A stretch of 64,000 bases of DNA from UA16 sp965661575. Its GTDB lineage: Bacteria; Bacteroidota; Bacteroidia; Flavobacteriales_D; Sanyastnellaceae. Below are positions 16,120 through 24,999 of this stretch, piece after piece. Position numbers and translations under genes: made by a program. Every line of letters starts with the position of its first letter. Positions within the stretch are counted from its first letter, which is position 1. The notes under the pieces were generated by a model. That model saw nothing but the letters and a program-made list of their open reading frames with translations. It was not told the DNA's origin and did no database searches. The stretch is taken from contig CBFIEJ010000003.1 in the NCBI GenBank assembly GCA_965661575.1, positions 38,483 to 102,482 on the forward strand, in the 5' to 3' direction.

Positions 16120-18927
16120 TTACTGCAGAATAATCTGCTTCACCAGTGAGCCTTGTCGTGCACTCATTTTGAATACATACGTGCCTTTTGCAAGGTGAGA
16201 CCAATCCAGCCACTGGCCTGAACTCGCCATGCCCTGATCGACCAAAGCACCCGTCGTTGTCATCAAGCTCCATTCCATCATGCCTTGCTCAGCACCTGAA
16301 ATCTGCAGTTGCACCTGACCGTTGGATGGATTTGGATACATGTCCAAGGCTGTACCAGTGAGTTCTTCAATGCCTGTGACATTGATGGTGAAAGGCACAC
16401 GTTCAGAAGCACAAGCGACTGAAGGTGTTTGAACCACCCAATTGTAGAAAAAGTAGTAGTAATTATAGGCATTGTTTCCGCCTGCAGTGCTTTGTGTTAT
16501 GGATGCCAAGTCACCGATTGCGTATGGATACTCCATATCCGTTCCGGGCGCATCGCGCCAAAGCTGAGGATCGTCATCCAATGAACGCAATCCGTAGGCG
16601 GTTCCTTCTTCAACTTCAAAATCCAAAACCACCGTATTCATCCCATCAGACACCTCAAACGATCCAGATGCAATCACATCACCATCAGAATCAATGACTC
16701 CAATTTCTCTGACGCCATCTCCGTTTGCATAAACGTCAACACTGTGAATCACAACATCCTCGTAAGCGTCAAAGAGCAACCAGCGAATGCTGTTATCATG
16801 GTATTGACCGTCACCCATTCCCATTCGTCCGCCTGCGTCTTCAATCATATCCTCAGCGGCAATGTCCTCTACCCATACAGTAGTCGAAACCTGAACATCC
16901 AAGTCGAAGCTTGCTCCAACGCCAACGGCTTCTACTGCATTTTCTGAATCGTACCAATGCGTCGTTGCTGAGGTTGATTCAAGCGTGATCAACTGCGGTC
17001 CATCCAAATCTGTGGGGCCGGTGACAACCGGAGCAACCGGCGCGTCCAAGACCACGACTTCGAATGATTCAGAGGTATTCTGATCTCCGCAGATATCCGT
17101 TACAGAGACGGAATAAGTCCCTGATTCCGTCACATTAATGCTTTGGGTTTCATCCCCATTGGACCACATCCAGTCTCCAAATGTATCCACCACTAAGTCG
17201 ACAGAACCACCAGCGCAGAAGCTCAATTCACCCATCGCCATCACGACGGGAGCCTCTGGTGCCACCACTTCCACGGAAACCACTGTTGACACAGCGGCAC
17301 ATCCATCGATGTCATAAGCGGTCACGCTGTAGTTGCCAGATTCGGTGATGGTCAGGTTCGCTCCAGTTGATCCATTCGACCAAGCATAGCTCACAAAATC
17401 ACCTTCAACGATCACCTCGACAGTTTCTCCAGGGCAGAACGTTGTTTCACCATTGACCGTAAGTGTCAGCTCCGTCATGCATGGCGCTTCGAGCAAGTTG
17501 TGGTATTGATCGATGCTTGGATTTTCAATCACCGTCTGCATGCCACTTGGCCAGCTAATGGTAGCCGTTTCAACGTTGTCGTTTTCTCCCAAACCAAACA
17601 TGCAAGCGAACGTGTTCGTGATGCCGTAACTCTCACCCGCTCGGATCTCGCGAATTTGCGTTCCGAAATCACCGGTGATCACAACTTTGGCTCCAACAGC
17701 GTCTTTATTGGATTCGATGCCCTCCAAATCGAAAGCAATCCAATGATTGTTGTTTCCTTGGTTCAACCAGAGGATATCGTCGTTGTTGTTGTCTGGGCTG
17801 TTGTAACCATTTCCATAACTCGCGTACAAATCAGCAAAACCGTCGCGATTGACATCACCCACAGCGAAGCTATGCATTGTATCTCCTGCCACGAACACAT
17901 TCTGCTCTGTAAAAGTGCCGTCTCCATTGTTGTGGAAGTATGAATGGAAGCCTCCAGAGATCAGCACATCAACAAAGCCGTCGTTGTCGAAGTCCGTCAT
18001 TTTCGCTTGTAAAACAAAACCGCTCGCACCGAGCCCAGCAGCGTCAGTCACATCTGTGAAATAGCCGCTTCCGTCGTTTTGCAACAACTTCATCGTGGTC
18101 GAGTGATTGGTCAAATAACAATCAAAATCACCATCGTTATCGTAGTCCGCATAATCAACCGTCCAGCTTTGCTCATTCAAAACCAAGCCTCGCTCCTCCG
18201 CAACCTCCGACCAAGTTCCATCTCCGTTGTTCATCCAGATTTGGTTGATACGGCGAGGATCATTCGGGTCGCTCACAAATTGGCGGCACTTTGCAATCGT
18301 TAAGTCCAAGTCGCCGTCGTGGTCAAAATCACAAAAAACAGTGCCGTAATTGCCACTGTGGTCTGTCGAGGGGTAGTCGCTGTAATCATAATTCGTCAAG
18401 TCGATGAGCTCTTGGTCATAATCCAAGGCCGAGCCGTTTCCCTTCCAGATGCGAGAAAGCGCATCATCGTGGCATCCAAAGACATCCAACTGGCCATCGT
18501 TATCGATGTCCGCAAAATTACATGCCTGCATGAACATGGATCCATTGTCCAGGTCAAAATCAGACCATTGCCCAATGCCATCGATATGCTTCACGTGCAC
18601 CCCATCGTACGAGCCTCCGGCAAAAACATCCTTATGACCATCATTGTCATAATCACCAATGGTCATTCCCCATTGGTTATTGGATGAGACGTCACCATAA
18701 TTGACCTCTGTAAAGTTTCCAGATCCGTCCTGGTACAAAACCTTGACTGTGGTTGAACCATCGAGCACAACGATATCGTCAAAACCATCATTATCCATGT
18801 CGGTAAAACCGACGCAGTTTCCGCTATTGTAGCTGTCAGGCAGTGATGACGACGCGTTTGAAAACGTCTGGGCATTGGTGGCAACGGCAAGCAATAAGGC
18901 CGTTGTAGTAAGAGCAAAAATTCGCAT
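16120..18927 (-). CDS. VCBS/FG-GAP repeat surface protein with ASPIC domain and T9SS type A tail
   Basis: The 935-residue secreted protein starts at ATG 18927, which gives a clean signal peptide (MRIFALTTT... cut near TNAQ, residue 20). The frame is open further to 18969. Residues of about 25-385 hold FG-GAP/VCBS repeats with many DxDxDGxxD calcium loops (DMDNDGFDD, DYDNDGHKD, DFDHDGDLD). Residues of about 386-475 match the UnbV/ASPIC domain (NHWIAFDLEG...VGAKVVITG...TATISWPSG). Two Ig-like beta domains with CPGETVEV/CAGGSVDL openings follow, then a beta-sandwich, and a T9SS type A sorting domain over the last 80 residues (MYPNPSNGQVQL, KGTYVFKMS). Probably a surface adhesin; the ligand is unknown. 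Confidence 0.92.
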   Translation of the reverse strand: MRIFALTTTALLLAVATNAQTFSNASSSLPDSYNSGNCVGFTDMDNDGFDDIVVLDGSTTVKVLYQDGSGNFTEVNYGDVSSNNQWGMTIGDYDNDGHKDVFAGGSYDGVHVKHIDGIGQWSDFDLDNGSMFMQACNFADIDNDGQLDVFGCHDDALSRIWKGNGSALDYDQELIDLTNYDYSDYPSTDHSGNYGTVFCDFDHDGDLDLTIAKCRQFVSDPNDPRRINQIWMNNGDGTWSEVAEERGLVLNEQSWTVDYADYDNDGDFDCYLTNHSTTMKLLQNDGSGYFTDVTDAAGLGASGFVLQAKMTDFDNDGFVDVLISGGFHSYFHNNGDGTFTEQNVFVAGDTMHSFAVGDVNRDGFADLYASYGNGYNSPDNNNDDILWLNQGNNNHWIAFDLEGIESNKDAVGAKVVITGDFGTQIREIRAGESYGITNTFACMFGLGENDNVETATISWPSGMQTVIENPSIDQYHNLLEAPCMTELTLTVNGETTFCPGETVEVIVEGDFVSYAWSNGSTGANLTITESGNYSVTAYDIDGCAAVSTVVSVEVVAPEAPVVMAMGELSFCAGGSVDLVVDTFGDWMWSNGDETQSINVTESGTYSVSVTDICGDQNTSESFEVVVLDAPVAPVVTGPTDLDGPQLITLESTSATTHWYDSENAVEAVGVGASFDLDVQVSTTVWVEDIAAEDMIEDAGGRMGMGDGQYHDNSIRWLLFDAYEDVVIHSVDVYANGDGVREIGVIDSDGDVIASGSFEVSDGMNTVVLDFEVEEGTAYGLRSLDDDPQLWRDAPGTDMEYPYAIGDLASITQSTAGGNNAYNYYYFFYNWVVQTPSVACASERVPFTINVTGIEELTGTALDMYPNPSNGQVQLQISGAEQGMMEWSLMTTTGALVDQGMASSGQWLDWSHLAKGTYVFKMSARQGSLVKQIILQ

Positions 18928-19038
18928 TGAAAGAGGTTTCGTTGAACAGGTTTGGCAATATAACAGCATTTAGGTCAATTGGTTGTGTTTTTTTTCAATG
19001 TGTGTACGATTCGAGGAATGAACGCCTCAATTCTGGCT

Positions 19039-19046
19039 TAGCTTTG
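19039..19046 (+). promoter_or_regulatory. TAnnTTTG -7 box 4 nt before mtaB start
   Basis: TAGCTTTG is an exact match to the Bacteroidota -7 consensus TAnnTTTG and is followed by CCCC and then the mtaB ATG. With initiation 4-6 nt after the box, the transcript would begin at or beside the start codon, that is, leaderless. No good -33 TTG was found at the usual distance. Confidence 0.5.
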
Positions 19047-19050
19047 CCCC

Positions 19051-20349
19051 ATGACACCGGGAGGAACTGCCGCTTTTCACACCCTGGGATGCAAACTGAA
19101 TTTCAGTGAAACCTCAACCATAGCTCGAGACCTTGCCGATGCTGGCTATGCGCGGGTTGGCATTGATGACGCACCAGACGTAGTTGTGATCAATACCTGC
19201 AGCGTAACGGACCAAGCAGATGCGAAATGTCGAAATGCCGTCCGCCGTGCACGAAACAGCAACCCCAAGGCATTCGTTACCGTTGTCGGTTGCTACGCTC
19301 AGCTGAAACCGAAGGAAATAAGTGAAATACCGGGAGTCAACCTCGTGCTTGGAGCTCAGGAAAAATTCAACCTTCCGGATCATCTGCTGGCTGCAAATCA
19401 TCAAGAGTCGACAGTTGTTGAGGTCAGCCCGATCAAGGAGGTCAAAGCCTTTGTTCCCGGCTTTTCGAGCAATGATCGTACGCGCGCCTTTTTGAAAGTT
19501 CAAGATGGCTGCGACTATTTCTGTTCGTTCTGCACCATCCCCCTTGCACGCGGTCGCTCACGCAATGCATCCATTTCTGAAACCTTGGAAATCGCGAAGA
19601 GCGCCGTTGACTCCGGAGCGAAAGAAATCGTGTTGACCGGTGTCAACATCGGTGACTTTGGCAAAACGACAAACGAGTCATTCTTCGACCTCGTTCAGCA
19701 ACTTGATGATCAAATTCTTGTGCCGCGCATTCGAATTAGCAGCATAGAACCCAACTTATTGGATCCGAGCATCATTGATTTTGTGGGACAAAGCAAACGT
19801 TTTCAGCCCCATTTCCACATCCCGTTGCAGAGTGGGTCCGATAGAATCTTGAAATCGATGCGGCGGCGTTACCGCACCCAACTGTACGCAGAACGAATTG
19901 CATGCATCCAAAAAAACATGCCGCTGGCGAGCATAGGTGTCGACGTCATCACCGGGTTTCCTGGAGAAGATGAACAGGCATTTGCCGAGACTTATGAATT
20001 TTTGCAATCACTTCCGGTGAGCTATTTGCACGTTTTCACGTACTCCGAACGTGCGAAAACGACCGCAGTGCGCATGGAAGAGAGCGTACCAGTCAACACC
20101 CGAAAAGAAAGGACTAAAATCTTGAGGACGCTCTCACTCAAAAAGCAGCGTGCGCACTATGCGCGGTTCGTTGGTGAGGCGCGCGAGGTATTGTTCGAAG
20201 ATTCCACGGAAGATGGACTTCGGTTTGGCTACACCCCGGAATACGTTCGGGTTGGCGTCGACGAATCAACAGTCGCGGCCAATGAAATTGCTGAAATCAA
20301 TCTCGCCACAATTAAAGCCAGTGGATTCATCCTCGGATCACGGGTCTAA
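19051..20349 (+). CDS. mtaB: tRNA t6A37 methylthiotransferase MtaB
   Basis: This 432-residue radical-SAM enzyme adds a methylthio group to t6A at position 37 of ANN-decoding tRNAs. The N-terminal UPF0004 domain carries the three cluster cysteines (TLGCKLNFSET, NTCSVTDQADAKC, VVGCYAQ). The radical-SAM motif CDYFCSFCTIP starts near residue 153, and the domain continues with TGVNIGDFG, SSIEPN and HIPLQSGSD. A C-terminal TRAM-like region is present, though short. The LGCKLN opening distinguishes MtaB from MiaB and RimO. lgt follows 41 nt downstream on the same strand. Confidence 0.95.
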   Translation: MTPGGTAAFHTLGCKLNFSETSTIARDLADAGYARVGIDDAPDVVVINTCSVTDQADAKCRNAVRRARNSNPKAFVTVVGCYAQLKPKEISEIPGVNLVLGAQEKFNLPDHLLAANHQESTVVEVSPIKEVKAFVPGFSSNDRTRAFLKVQDGCDYFCSFCTIPLARGRSRNASISETLEIAKSAVDSGAKEIVLTGVNIGDFGKTTNESFFDLVQQLDDQILVPRIRISSIEPNLLDPSIIDFVGQSKRFQPHFHIPLQSGSDRILKSMRRRYRTQLYAERIACIQKNMPLASIGVDVITGFPGEDEQAFAETYEFLQSLPVSYLHVFTYSERAKTTAVRMEESVPVNTRKERTKILRTLSLKKQRAHYARFVGEAREVLFEDSTEDGLRFGYTPEYVRVGVDESTVAANEIAEINLATIKASGFILGSRV

Positions 20350-20390
20350 CGTTTCGGAAAAAGTCACTCAACAACAACCCAGCTGAAATC

Positions 20391-21593
20391 ATGTATCCCA
20401 CTCTCTACCATGTTTTTCTTGACCTCCTTGGATGGGATTTTCCTGCGCTAAAATTGATCAATACGTTTGGACTTTTCGTCGCTCTCGCTTTCGTCACCGC
20501 TGCGGCTACTCTGCGTCGAGAGATGGACCGAAAGGAAACACTCAACATCTTCAGTTCCGCGTCCATCAAGGTCCCTACCGGCGGTCCAGTGAGCATCGCA
20601 GAATGGTTGACTCAAGCCGCCATAGGTTTTGTCATCGGCTGGAAATTTATCTGGCTATTTGCAAACTCTAAAGATTTGTTTTCTAATGGTTTACCTCAGT
20701 CTCACTTATTCAGTTTCGAGGGCAATGCAGGCCTCGGACTTTTCTGTGCCGCTCTTTTCCTCGGTTGGAAGTGGTGGGAAACGCGCAAAAGCCGATCTCA
20801 GCCTTTGAAAGAAACAACAGTTGAACTCCCCGCGAGTCGGCATGTTGGGGGGATTGTAGCCGCTGCTGCGATTGGAGGAGTAATCGGAGCCAAACTGTTT
20901 CATTTATTTGAGTACCCCGAAGAATTGGTGCGTTTTTTCACAGACCCATCCCTCTCAAACTTCCTCGGCGGACTGACGATATACGGTGGTCTCATTGTGG
21001 GTGGATTGGCAGTCTATGCTTATGCCAAGAAAAATGGACTTCACTTTTTACATCTGGCTGATTCGGTTGCCCCGGGTTTAATGCTTGGATACGGCGTCGG
21101 TCGTATCGGATGCCAAGTGAGCGGAGATGGTGATTGGGGCATCCCAAATCCTTCTCCTGCGCCCGAATGGCTGAGTTGGTTGCCGGATTGGATGTGGTCT
21201 TATCAATTTCCAAACAACGTAAACGGCGTCTTCGGAGAGCGATTGGCGGGATACACAGGAAAACTCATCGGCCCCAACGACCCCTGGCCATCCTTCCCCG
21301 GATACGGAACCTACCTCGATCCGGGAGTGTTTCCCACCGCGTTTTATGAAACGGTGATGGCTACGGTCATTTTCTTCATCCTCTGGCAGCTCCGCAAACG
21401 CTTCAAGACTCCTGGGGTCTTGTTTGCGATTTACTGCATGTTCAACGGAGCGGAACGCTTCTTCATTGAGAAGATCCGTGTCAATGCCATCATTGAATGG
21501 GGTGGCTTTAGCTTCACGCAAGCGGAACTCATCTCCAGCATCACATTCGTAAGTGGAGCACTCCTACTCTGGTACCTGACAAAGAAAAGATGA
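20391..21593 (+). CDS. lgt: Prolipoprotein diacylglyceryl transferase
   Basis: Lgt transfers diacylglycerol from phosphatidylglycerol to the lipobox cysteine of preprolipoproteins in the inner membrane. The 400-residue protein has at least seven hydrophobic segments and the family signature GYGVGRIGCQVSGDGDWG at about residues 230-247, the Bacteroidota variant of the GRIGN motif. GLTIYGGLIVGG and NGAERFFIEKIRVN are also family-typical. It is about 100 residues longer than the E. coli enzyme, through N-terminal and loop extensions common in this phylum. Lipoproteins encoded nearby (the amylase, the FKBP protein) would be substrates. Confidence 0.93.
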   Translation: MYPTLYHVFLDLLGWDFPALKLINTFGLFVALAFVTAAATLRREMDRKETLNIFSSASIKVPTGGPVSIAEWLTQAAIGFVIGWKFIWLFANSKDLFSNGLPQSHLFSFEGNAGLGLFCAALFLGWKWWETRKSRSQPLKETTVELPASRHVGGIVAAAAIGGVIGAKLFHLFEYPEELVRFFTDPSLSNFLGGLTIYGGLIVGGLAVYAYAKKNGLHFLHLADSVAPGLMLGYGVGRIGCQVSGDGDWGIPNPSPAPEWLSWLPDWMWSYQFPNNVNGVFGERLAGYTGKLIGPNDPWPSFPGYGTYLDPGVFPTAFYETVMATVIFFILWQLRKRFKTPGVLFAIYCMFNGAERFFIEKIRVNAIIEWGGFSFTQAELISSITFVSGALLLWYLTKKR

Positions 21594-21658
21594 CCATCAG
21601 CAGATCCTGAATCACTTCCATTAAACCATTTGAAGGTGGCGTCCTCTCATTCAACGAG

Positions 21659-21666
21659 TATGATTG
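21659..21666 (+). promoter_or_regulatory. Near-consensus -7 box 4 nt before the ECF sigma gene
   Basis: TATGATTG differs from TAnnTTTG at one position and is separated by AAAC from the ATG at 21671. It has the same spacing as the exact boxes before mtaB, gcvT and the DUF6702 gene, supporting a leaderless start. Confidence 0.35.
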
Positions 21667-21670
21667 AAAC

Positions 21671-22255
21671 ATGAACGAGAACCCATCCTACGACCAACCT
21701 GACTGGTTAAAAGCACTGAAATCGTCCGATGTTCGGTGCAAGAACAAGGCATTCGTGTGCATGATGGACAAGTGGCAAAAACCCATATATTCTCATCTGC
21801 TGCAACTCTTAGGAAATCATGAGGACGCCGCTGACGCATCGCAGGAAACGTTCATACAAGTCCTCAAATCAATCGACGGATTTGAACAGCGATCCAAATT
21901 CTCCACCTGGCTGTACACCATTGCCCACCGCAAAGGGATTGAAAGTCTCCGGAAAAAATCAAGGCTTTTGCGAAAAGTAAGTGCCGATGATACCGCATTG
22001 GCAAACGCAACGTCTGCCGCATCTGATGTGCATGGTCTCGATGCTGAAAAAATCATGGCATTGTTAGATCGCGCCGTGAGCGAATTGCCCACACGACAAC
22101 GTCAAGTATTTCTCCTTCACTATTTCGAAGGTCAAACATTCAATGAAATTGCCACAATTACCGGCGTGACAATCGGAGCCCTAAAAGCAAGCTTCCATCA
22201 CGCGCGCAAAAAGATTGAAAAAGCCCTTGCACAACGAAATATCAATTTCGATTAA
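21671..22255 (+). CDS. ECF-type RNA polymerase sigma factor
   Basis: The 194-residue protein is a group 4 sigma-70 factor. Region 2 spans about residues 25-95 (YSHLLQLLGNHEDAADASQETFIQVLKSI split by core-binding helices; FSTWLYTIAHRKG). Region 4 spans about 135-190 (LPTRQRQVFLLHYFEG, FNEIATITGVTIGALKASFHHARKKI). It heads a three-gene cassette with a small membrane protein and a Spy-like periplasmic protein, the usual layout of a sigma factor with its membrane regulator and periplasmic sensor. Its target promoters are unknown. Confidence 0.93.
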   Translation: MNENPSYDQPDWLKALKSSDVRCKNKAFVCMMDKWQKPIYSHLLQLLGNHEDAADASQETFIQVLKSIDGFEQRSKFSTWLYTIAHRKGIESLRKKSRLLRKVSADDTALANATSAASDVHGLDAEKIMALLDRAVSELPTRQRQVFLLHYFEGQTFNEIATITGVTIGALKASFHHARKKIEKALAQRNINFD

Positions 22256-22286
22256 ACCTCTTGAATTTTAAAACGTCCCATTGGTG

Positions 22287-22631
22287 ATGAAGAATCTTAA
22301 GCAGATACGTGAGGCACACAAGGAGAGAAACTTTCCGGATGATCGCTTCTTCGACGAACAACGCACTCAAATCTGGAGCACGGCCTTGGACCTGCATGAT
22401 GCCAACCCAAATGGGTTCTCACCGAAGACTTCACGCACGACTCCGATAGCGGCGGCATTGGTCTTCGCGCTCGCTACAGCAGCAGTTTTGTTGCATTCCT
22501 CAAAGCAGGAACCTTGCAAGACCTTCGCATGCCTCTGGGAAGCAACTGAAAGCATCGAAATAGACGAATCAGAATTGGAGCTGTGGCTTTCGGATGACGC
22601 GCTCTATTGGGAACTTTACGAAGCATTATAA
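22287..22631 (+). CDS. Small single-pass membrane protein, putative anti-sigma regulator
   Basis: The 114-residue product starts at ATG 22287 (the frame also has TTG and GTG codons at 22281 and 22284). A cytoplasmic N-terminus rich in Lys and Arg (residues 1-50) is followed by one transmembrane helix (about 50-68, IAAALVFALATAAVLL). A short, acidic extracytoplasmic tail (ESIEIDESELELWLSDDA) ends the protein. It begins 31 nt after the ECF sigma stop. Size, topology and position fit an anti-sigma factor, but I see no ZAS or RskA signature, so the role is inferred from the neighbours. Confidence 0.75.
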   Translation: MKNLKQIREAHKERNFPDDRFFDEQRTQIWSTALDLHDANPNGFSPKTSRTTPIAAALVFALATAAVLLHSSKQEPCKTFACLWEATESIEIDESELELWLSDDALYWELYEAL

Positions 22632-22666
22632 AAACACTTTACGAACAGAACATAAAACCAAGAAAC

Positions 22667-23224
22667 ATGAAATCAAAACATCTCATCCAGGCGGTATTCT
22701 TTATTTCGGCATTTTGTCTTTTTGCACCAAACCTAGCTGCCCAGCAGGATGGCACAGAACGCGAACAAAATCAAAAAACAAGAGTGCCTGCAAAAGAAAA
22801 AATCGATGCTTTGCGTCTCGCTTTCTACGTAGGTCAACTTTCTCTGACCCCGGAAGAGAGCGTCGAGTTCTTACCCTTACAGCTCCTAGCCGAGGAAGAG
22901 TTAAAAAGCCATGGGGATCAACTGCGTGAAATCGAAAATCAATTAAGCGCAGCAAAAACAGATAAAGACTGCATCGAACTGATGGAAACAATGGATGACC
23001 TGCAACATCAAGGCATTGACCTGCACAGCAAATGGGCTTTTGAGTTTGCTGCAGTCATCGGATATCAGAGAGCCGCTCAGCTGCCACAAATCGAACGGAA
23101 ATTCCGAAGAATGATATTGCAGAAAGAAGGAGTGAAAGGACGAAAGAACCGCGAACAGAAAACCTCTGCTTACAAGCTTGGCCCAGGATTCAGCGAGTCT
23201 TTGCAACCAAGCAAACACCATTGA
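22667..23224 (+). CDS. Spy/CpxP-like periplasmic protein of the ECF cassette
   Basis: The 185-residue protein has a signal peptide (MKSKHLIQAVFFISAF, cut near LAAQ at residue 26). Its mature part is helical and charged, with a Spy-like segment LSLTPEESVEFLPLQLLAEEEL and a basic C-terminus. Spy/CpxP proteins sense or chaperone misfolded envelope proteins or metals and often accompany ECF sigma factors in Bacteroidota. An open frame extends to 22607 inside the preceding gene; ATG 22667 gives the signal peptide. Its last 35 nt overlap the convergent msrB gene, an unusually long antiparallel coding overlap. Confidence 0.8.
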   Translation: MKSKHLIQAVFFISAFCLFAPNLAAQQDGTEREQNQKTRVPAKEKIDALRLAFYVGQLSLTPEESVEFLPLQLLAEEELKSHGDQLREIENQLSAAKTDKDCIELMETMDDLQHQGIDLHSKWAFEFAAVIGYQRAAQLPQIERKFRRMILQKEGVKGRKNREQKTSAYKLGPGFSESLQPSKHH

Positions 23225-23600
23225 TGCAAAAGCGTTTCCGAGTGGCCGTTGGTCCATCCGGAAACACATGTCCAAGGTGACCATCACAGGTTTTGCATCG
23301 CACCTCAATCCTGACCATGCCGTAGGTACGGTCCATGCGCTCCTCAATGTTAGAATTCGGGTGTGGCCGGTCAAAACTCGGCCAGCCGCACCCAGAATCA
23401 AATTGAGCTTCTGATTCAAACAATGCAGAATCACATCCCTTGCAGTGAAAACTACCTTCATGGCCAGGCTTGTTGAACTGTGAGGAGAACGGTCGTTCCG
23501 TCCCATTCTCTCGGAGAACTTGATAAGCCTCTGTCCCTAAGTCAGATTTCCACTCTTCATCTGACTTTTGGACTAGTGCATTCTTGTGCTTATCATCCAT
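23190..23600 (-). CDS. msrB: Peptide-methionine (R)-S-oxide reductase
   Basis: MsrB reduces the R-epimer of methionine sulfoxide in proteins. The 136-residue sequence contains both zinc-binding CxxC pairs (CKGCDSALF and CKTCDGHLG), the core SGCGWPSFDRP, GHVFPDGP, and the catalytic segment RFCINGVCL with the active Cys. The usual sequence there is R-Y/F-C-x-N-S-A-S-L; here a second Cys follows four residues later. It starts 6 nt after the DEAD-box helicase stop, so the two form an operon. It has no signal peptide and is cytoplasmic. Confidence 0.94.
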   Translation of the reverse strand: MDDKHKNALVQKSDEEWKSDLGTEAYQVLRENGTERPFSSQFNKPGHEGSFHCKGCDSALFESEAQFDSGCGWPSFDRPHPNSNIEERMDRTYGMVRIEVRCKTCDGHLGHVFPDGPTATRKRFCINGVCLVAKTR

Positions 23601-23606
23601 TGTGCG

Positions 23607-24929
23607 CTATCCCTTGTTCGACTTGTTGCGATTGAAAGGCTTCTTGCCTCGATTCCCGTCGCCTCCGTTCGACTTGCCTCCTCGGTGTGGTCGACCTCCT
23701 TTTCTACCGCCATGACCGCCGGATCTCCCACCGTGCCGACCGCCACCCCCGCGGTTCTTCGGGTTGTATTCAGGGCCCTTCCCAAGGCGCTCTGGAATCT
23801 CCAACTTCGGCACTTCCTTCTCGATCAACTTCTCAATTTTACCGAATCGGAATTGATCGTCGGGGTTGATCAACGTCACACCTTCTCCATCTTTGTCTGC
23901 GCGCGCTGTCCGACCGATGCGATGGACATAATCTTCTTCGTTTGGTGGCACATCATAATTGACCACAAGCTCAATGCTATCGATATCAATACCGCGACTC
24001 ACAACGTCTGTCGCTACAAGGATTGGAAATTTCTTTTGCCGAAAACCCAACATGACTGATTCTCGTTCTGATTGTTCAGCATCAGAAGAAATCCGTTCAC
24101 ATCGGATGCCCGCTTTTTTGAGCGTGCGCGTGATTTGAGAAACTGTTCGTTTTCGTGACGTGAAAACAATGCCCGATTTTACGTTTCGATCTTTCAAAAC
24201 TTCCACCAAGACCTCATCCTTTTGGTGGTCAAACAAGACGTAAGCCCCTTGTTTGATTTTTTCCGCTGGCTTTGACAATGCCAGCTTGACTGTAACGGGA
24301 TTGTTGAGCAAATCCTTCGAGAGGGTCTCGATGCGGTCCGGCATTGTTGCACTGAACAACAGGGTTTGCCGTTCTTTTTTGCACTTTTCTGCGATCCGCA
24401 TGATGTCACCATGGAACCCCATGTCCAGCATGCGATCAGCTTCGTCCAGAATCAAACACGTGAGCTCAGACAGGTCGACATAACCCAAGGTCAAATGAGA
24501 GAGGAATCGACCAGGTGTGGCAATGATAATATCCGCTCCTTTTGTCAGCGCTTTCTTCTCTCGAGAAAAGTCATGTCCAGACCCTCCACCATAAATGGCC
24601 AAGCTTGTGACTTTGGCATAATAGCCAAATCCTTCTACGGCTTGATCGATTTGCTGTGCCAATTCTCGGGTCGGCACTACGATCAGAGCTTTGATTTTGC
24701 CATTGTCTGGCGTATCCAAAATGCGGTCTATCGTAGGCAACAAAAATGCCCCTGTCTTCCCAGTGCCTGTTTGAGCAATGCCCATGAGATCTTGTCCATC
24801 CAATATCTTTGGAATGGATTCTGATTGAATCGGTGTTGCCTCCTGAAAACCCATTGCTTCCAGCGCGTCCATGACGTCTGGGTGCATGTTCAATGCATCA
24901 AATCTGACGCGTTCGTTGTTATCTTCCAC
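23607..24929 (-). CDS. DEAD-box RNA helicase (RhlE-like)
   Basis: The 440-residue ATP-dependent RNA helicase has the Q motif (FQEATPIQSESIP), Walker A AQTGTGKT (about 53-60), PTRELAQQ, TPGR, LDEADRMLDMG, SAT, and the C-terminal helicase domain ending HRIGRTAR. The last 60 residues are a Gly/Arg/Lys/Asn-rich RNA-binding tail. It opens with GTG at 24929. A TACCTTTA box (24934-24941, minus strand) lies 4 nt before that GTG. Members of this family act in ribosome assembly or mRNA decay, and the specific role here is not known. msrB follows 6 nt downstream. Confidence 0.94.
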   Translation of the reverse strand: MEDNNERVRFDALNMHPDVMDALEAMGFQEATPIQSESIPKILDGQDLMGIAQTGTGKTGAFLLPTIDRILDTPDNGKIKALIVVPTRELAQQIDQAVEGFGYYAKVTSLAIYGGGSGHDFSREKKALTKGADIIIATPGRFLSHLTLGYVDLSELTCLILDEADRMLDMGFHGDIMRIAEKCKKERQTLLFSATMPDRIETLSKDLLNNPVTVKLALSKPAEKIKQGAYVLFDHQKDEVLVEVLKDRNVKSGIVFTSRKRTVSQITRTLKKAGIRCERISSDAEQSERESVMLGFRQKKFPILVATDVVSRGIDIDSIELVVNYDVPPNEEDYVHRIGRTARADKDGEGVTLINPDDQFRFGKIEKLIEKEVPKLEIPERLGKGPEYNPKNRGGGGRHGGRSGGHGGRKGGRPHRGGKSNGGDGNRGKKPFNRNKSNKG

Positions 24930-24999
24930 GGCTTAAAGGTAGCTCGCTTGCAACTAATGCCCCCTTTCCGCTGTTGTTTATCTGTATTACATCACTAGA

